Of a stretch of 33,203 bases of DNA, positions 31,450 through 33,203 are shown in pieces (the first letter of the stretch is position 1; each line of letters opens with the position of its first letter). Made by a program: the position numbers and the translations under genes. The notes under the pieces are model-generated. The model saw nothing but the letters and a program-made list of their open reading frames with translations. It was not told the DNA's origin and ran no database searches. The stretch comes from a virus, in IMG/VR virus record IMGVR_UViG_3300048927_000756, positions 1-33,203 of that record; one strand, given 5' to 3'.

Positions 31450-31469
31450 GTCTGAGATCTGGAACGATG
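31450..31469. promoter_or_regulatory. C operator candidate O2
   Basis: Second copy of the 20-bp repeat; its last three bases are the C start codon (31467-31469), so bound repressor could also block the C transcript start or ribosome access. This leaves C with only a weak GGA site 4 nt before the ATG. Confidence 0.6.
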
Positions 31470-31757
31470 TCAACAGCGTATGGAAAGAAATTAAGATTAA
31501 TCCGTATTGCGGAGGGGCTAACCCAGATGCAACTTCGTGATTTAACAGGGATTGGACTCAGCACCATTAAAAACTACGAAACTGGGAGAGAGGTAGGCTT
31601 AAGCATCATTGAAAAGATGTGCGCACACCCTCGGTTTCAAAAATACGTTTTATGGCTGATGACGGGTGAAACCGCGATACGTGCTGGACAAGTCGCCCCA
31701 AAAGGTGCTGAAGATTTAAACGACGAGGGCGATAACGCCGATGCTGCTAATCAGTAG
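31467..31757 (+). CDS. C: C-type repressor 1 (HTH, P2 C-like)
   Basis: Protein of 96 aa (P2 C is 99 aa). HTH of the XRE type at about 12-40 (TQMQLRDLTGIGLSTIKNYETGRE) followed by the P2 C-like dimer region FQKYVLWLMTGETAIRAGQVAP. It would repress the early promoter and keep lysogeny. Its start codon lies in operator repeat O2. It is followed after 35 nt by a second, related repressor and then int, as in the P2 C-int operon. Confidence 0.85.
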   Translation: MSTAYGKKLRLIRIAEGLTQMQLRDLTGIGLSTIKNYETGREVGLSIIEKMCAHPRFQKYVLWLMTGETAIRAGQVAPKGAEDLNDEGDNADAANQ

Positions 31758-31792
31758 CCTCGTTAATAAATCCGGTACTTTTGGGAGTTCAA

Positions 31793-32065
31793 ATGACTCA
31801 GGACTATGGAAATAAAATACGCGCCATCAGGATGGCCGAAGGGATCACACAAACCGCGATGGCTAAAGAGTGCAACATCGCTTTAAGTAGTCTGAGAAAC
31901 ATTGAATCAGGCGGTGATGGCGTCGGCCTTAAAACGATTGAGAGGATTGTTCGCACAGCAAGATTCGAGAAGTACACATTATGGATGATGATCGGCAAAA
32001 CCACTGAAGCAGCCGGCCAGATATCGCCGGCTCTCACACACAGTGGGCCAGAAAAAACAGAGTAA
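31793..32065 (+). CDS. C-type repressor 2 (HTH, P2 C-like)
   Basis: Protein of 90 aa from ATG 31793 (GGGAG upstream; the TTG at 31781 is a poorer start). HTH at about 10-38 (TQTAMAKECNIALSSLRNIESG), then FEKYTLWMMIGKTTEAAGQISPALTHSG, which is closer to the C-terminal part of P2 C (KYTLWFM, ESGQIAPALAH) than repressor 1 is. The two are similar in length and build and probably arose by duplication or by acquiring a second immunity gene. There is no separate promoter in the 35-nt gap. Confidence 0.85.
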   Translation: MTQDYGNKIRAIRMAEGITQTAMAKECNIALSSLRNIESGGDGVGLKTIERIVRTARFEKYTLWMMIGKTTEAAGQISPALTHSGPEKTE

Positions 32066-32171
32066 CGCCAATTAACAGGCATGGATGGTTAGCTGTACAT
32101 TCCGCCTGGCTGCTGAGCCACAACGGCCCGGCAAACGACGAAGCAACACCATCAATCAGGAGGGCTCAGCC

Positions 32172-33203
32172 ATGAGCATTAAACCAACTGATGATGGTCA
32201 ATGGATGGTGGACATCCGCCCTACCGGTAAAGCAGGAAAGCGATATCGGAAGAAATTCAGCAGGAAATCAGACGCGAAGGCGTATGAACTTTGGGTAATG
32301 AGCAAGGCCAGCGAGCCAGATGAATGGTCTAAGCAACCCTCAGACCGCCGGCGCATCTCTGAGCTACTGGCTAACTGGTGGGAAGTACACGGGATCACGC
32401 TGAAGAATGGAAAAATTGAGCGAATGCACCTGCTCAAAACCATTGGGCACATTGGTGATATGCCGGCTAACGCGCTCAGCAAAAAGAATCTGCTTCAGCT
32501 GAGAACATCCAGGCTCGCAGATGGGATTTCGCCAGCCACGATTAACCGTGATGTTTATCGCCTTTCGGGCATGTTTACGACTCTTATTAAGCTCGGTGAA
32601 TATCGCCAGCCTAATCCGGTTCAGAAGCTGCCCCCGTTAAAACAGGCAGACCCTGAAGTCATTTTCCTGATGCCGGATCAGATCACTGCACTGCTGGCCG
32701 TTCTTGAAGGTGATGAAAGAAAGGTCGCATTGGTCTGCCTGAGCACAGGTGCACGATGGAGTGAAGCGGCAGAACTGGATGCAATGCGCGTGCGTATGGG
32801 ACGCATCCACTTTTTCGCCACGAAGAACGGCAAAAACAGGGTGATCCCGATTTCTGACGAGCTGGAAAAACTTATTGACTCGAGTAAAAGCGGCAAGCTG
32901 TTCAAAGTGGATTACGAGAGTTTCAGGGAAAAGCTGAGAACCGCCGTACCGGAGTTACCACGTGGTCAGGCAACTCACGTTCTCAGACACACGTTCGCGA
33001 GTCATTTTATGATGAACGGTGGAAACATCATTACCCTGCGTGACATCCTCGGACATGCGAAAATTGAGCAGACGATGATTTACGCCCACTTTGCGCCAGA
33101 CTTCCTCCAGCACGCTGTGACGCTTAATCCGCTACGCGGGGGACTGGAGGCGATTGAGATAGGGAAAAGCCGTCAGGAAGCCGCTGAGCCGGCCATAAGT
33201 TGA
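32172..33203 (+). CDS. int: Site-specific tyrosine integrase
   Basis: Protein of 343 aa (P2 Int is 337 aa), phage integrase family. ATG 32172 has an ideal AGGAGGGCTCAGCC site; a longer frame from 32085 is less likely. An arm-type N-terminal domain (about 1-60) is followed by a SAM-like core-binding domain (about 60-145) and the catalytic domain with R195, K218, H269-x-x-R272, H295 and Y304. It integrates the phage at attB and, with Cox, excises it. It is in the same direction as C, consistent with a C-int operon. The stop is the last codon of the window, so att lies just outside. Confidence 0.96.
   Translation: MSIKPTDDGQWMVDIRPTGKAGKRYRKKFSRKSDAKAYELWVMSKASEPDEWSKQPSDRRRISELLANWWEVHGITLKNGKIERMHLLKTIGHIGDMPANALSKKNLLQLRTSRLADGISPATINRDVYRLSGMFTTLIKLGEYRQPNPVQKLPPLKQADPEVIFLMPDQITALLAVLEGDERKVALVCLSTGARWSEAAELDAMRVRMGRIHFFATKNGKNRVIPISDELEKLIDSSKSGKLFKVDYESFREKLRTAVPELPRGQATHVLRHTFASHFMMNGGNIITLRDILGHAKIEQTMIYAHFAPDFLQHAVTLNPLRGGLEAIEIGKSRQEAAEPAIS

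Noticed and set aside
1-33203. tRNA, rRNA, CRISPR arrays, insertion sequences
   Set aside because: I found no cloverleaf, no rRNA-like stretch, no regularly spaced repeats with unique spacers and no transposase or IS ends. The P2-like att sites lie outside the window.

Overview
The window is a nearly complete P2-family (Peduovirinae) prophage of an enterobacterium. The evidence is a full P2-like set of head, tail, lysis, replication and lysogeny genes with P2 lengths and motifs, plus a cos core that matches my memory of P2 cos. Enterobacterial codon use and the style of the proteins suggest Enterobacterales, possibly Erwiniaceae (Pantoea/Erwinia); the genus is inference. The window starts at the stop codon of an accessory gene beside ogr and ends at the integrase stop codon, so the att sites and host flanks lie just outside.

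Layout, left to right. 1-1281 (-): an AT-rich accessory gene with an intact RelA/SpoT-type synthetase domain and a C-terminal region carrying a HEPN-like R-x4-H motif. 1297-2709 (-): ogr and D. 2857-8841 (+): tail block FI, FII, E/E' (with a T6G -1 frameshift), T, U. 8842-8872: shared terminator. 8873-16332 (-): G, H, I, J, W, V, S, R, lysC, lysB, K (a SAR endolysin), holin, X, L, with mostly stop/start overlaps. 16429-19419 (-): M, N, O. 19568-22347 (+): P and Q. 22348-22691: terminator and cos. 22692-24578 (-): accessory slot, where P2 carries tin and old, holding a coiled-coil membrane protein and a 102-aa unknown, each with its own promoter and a shared palindromic motif. 24579-24869: noncoding, with a stretch that resembles the DNA next to ColE1-type plasmid origins. 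24870-31332 (-): early operon (zinc-ribbon protein, replication endonuclease A, a 57-aa protein, Dam, TraR-like zinc finger, small unknowns, Cox). 31333-31466: Cox/C switch region. 31467-33203 (+): two tandem C-type repressor genes and int.

How it works together: the C-type repressor(s) and Cox set the lysogeny/lytic choice and, with Int, control integration. A nicks its origin for rolling-circle replication. Ogr, a zinc-finger activator, switches on late promoters; two clear TGT-N12-ACA Ogr sites are present (between O and P, and between D and FI). P, M, O, N, Q and L build and fill the head; the tail genes build a contractile tail; K, the holin and the spanins lyse the cell.

The most striking points are: the P2 FETUD operon is split because FI-U is inverted relative to D and to G/H; the RelA/SpoT-HEPN-like gene; the promoter/palindrome-controlled accessory module beside cos; duplicated C-type repressors; a pair of conserved 38-nt stem-loops in the early operon; and a histone-H1-like, AT-hook tail on the small terminase subunit.
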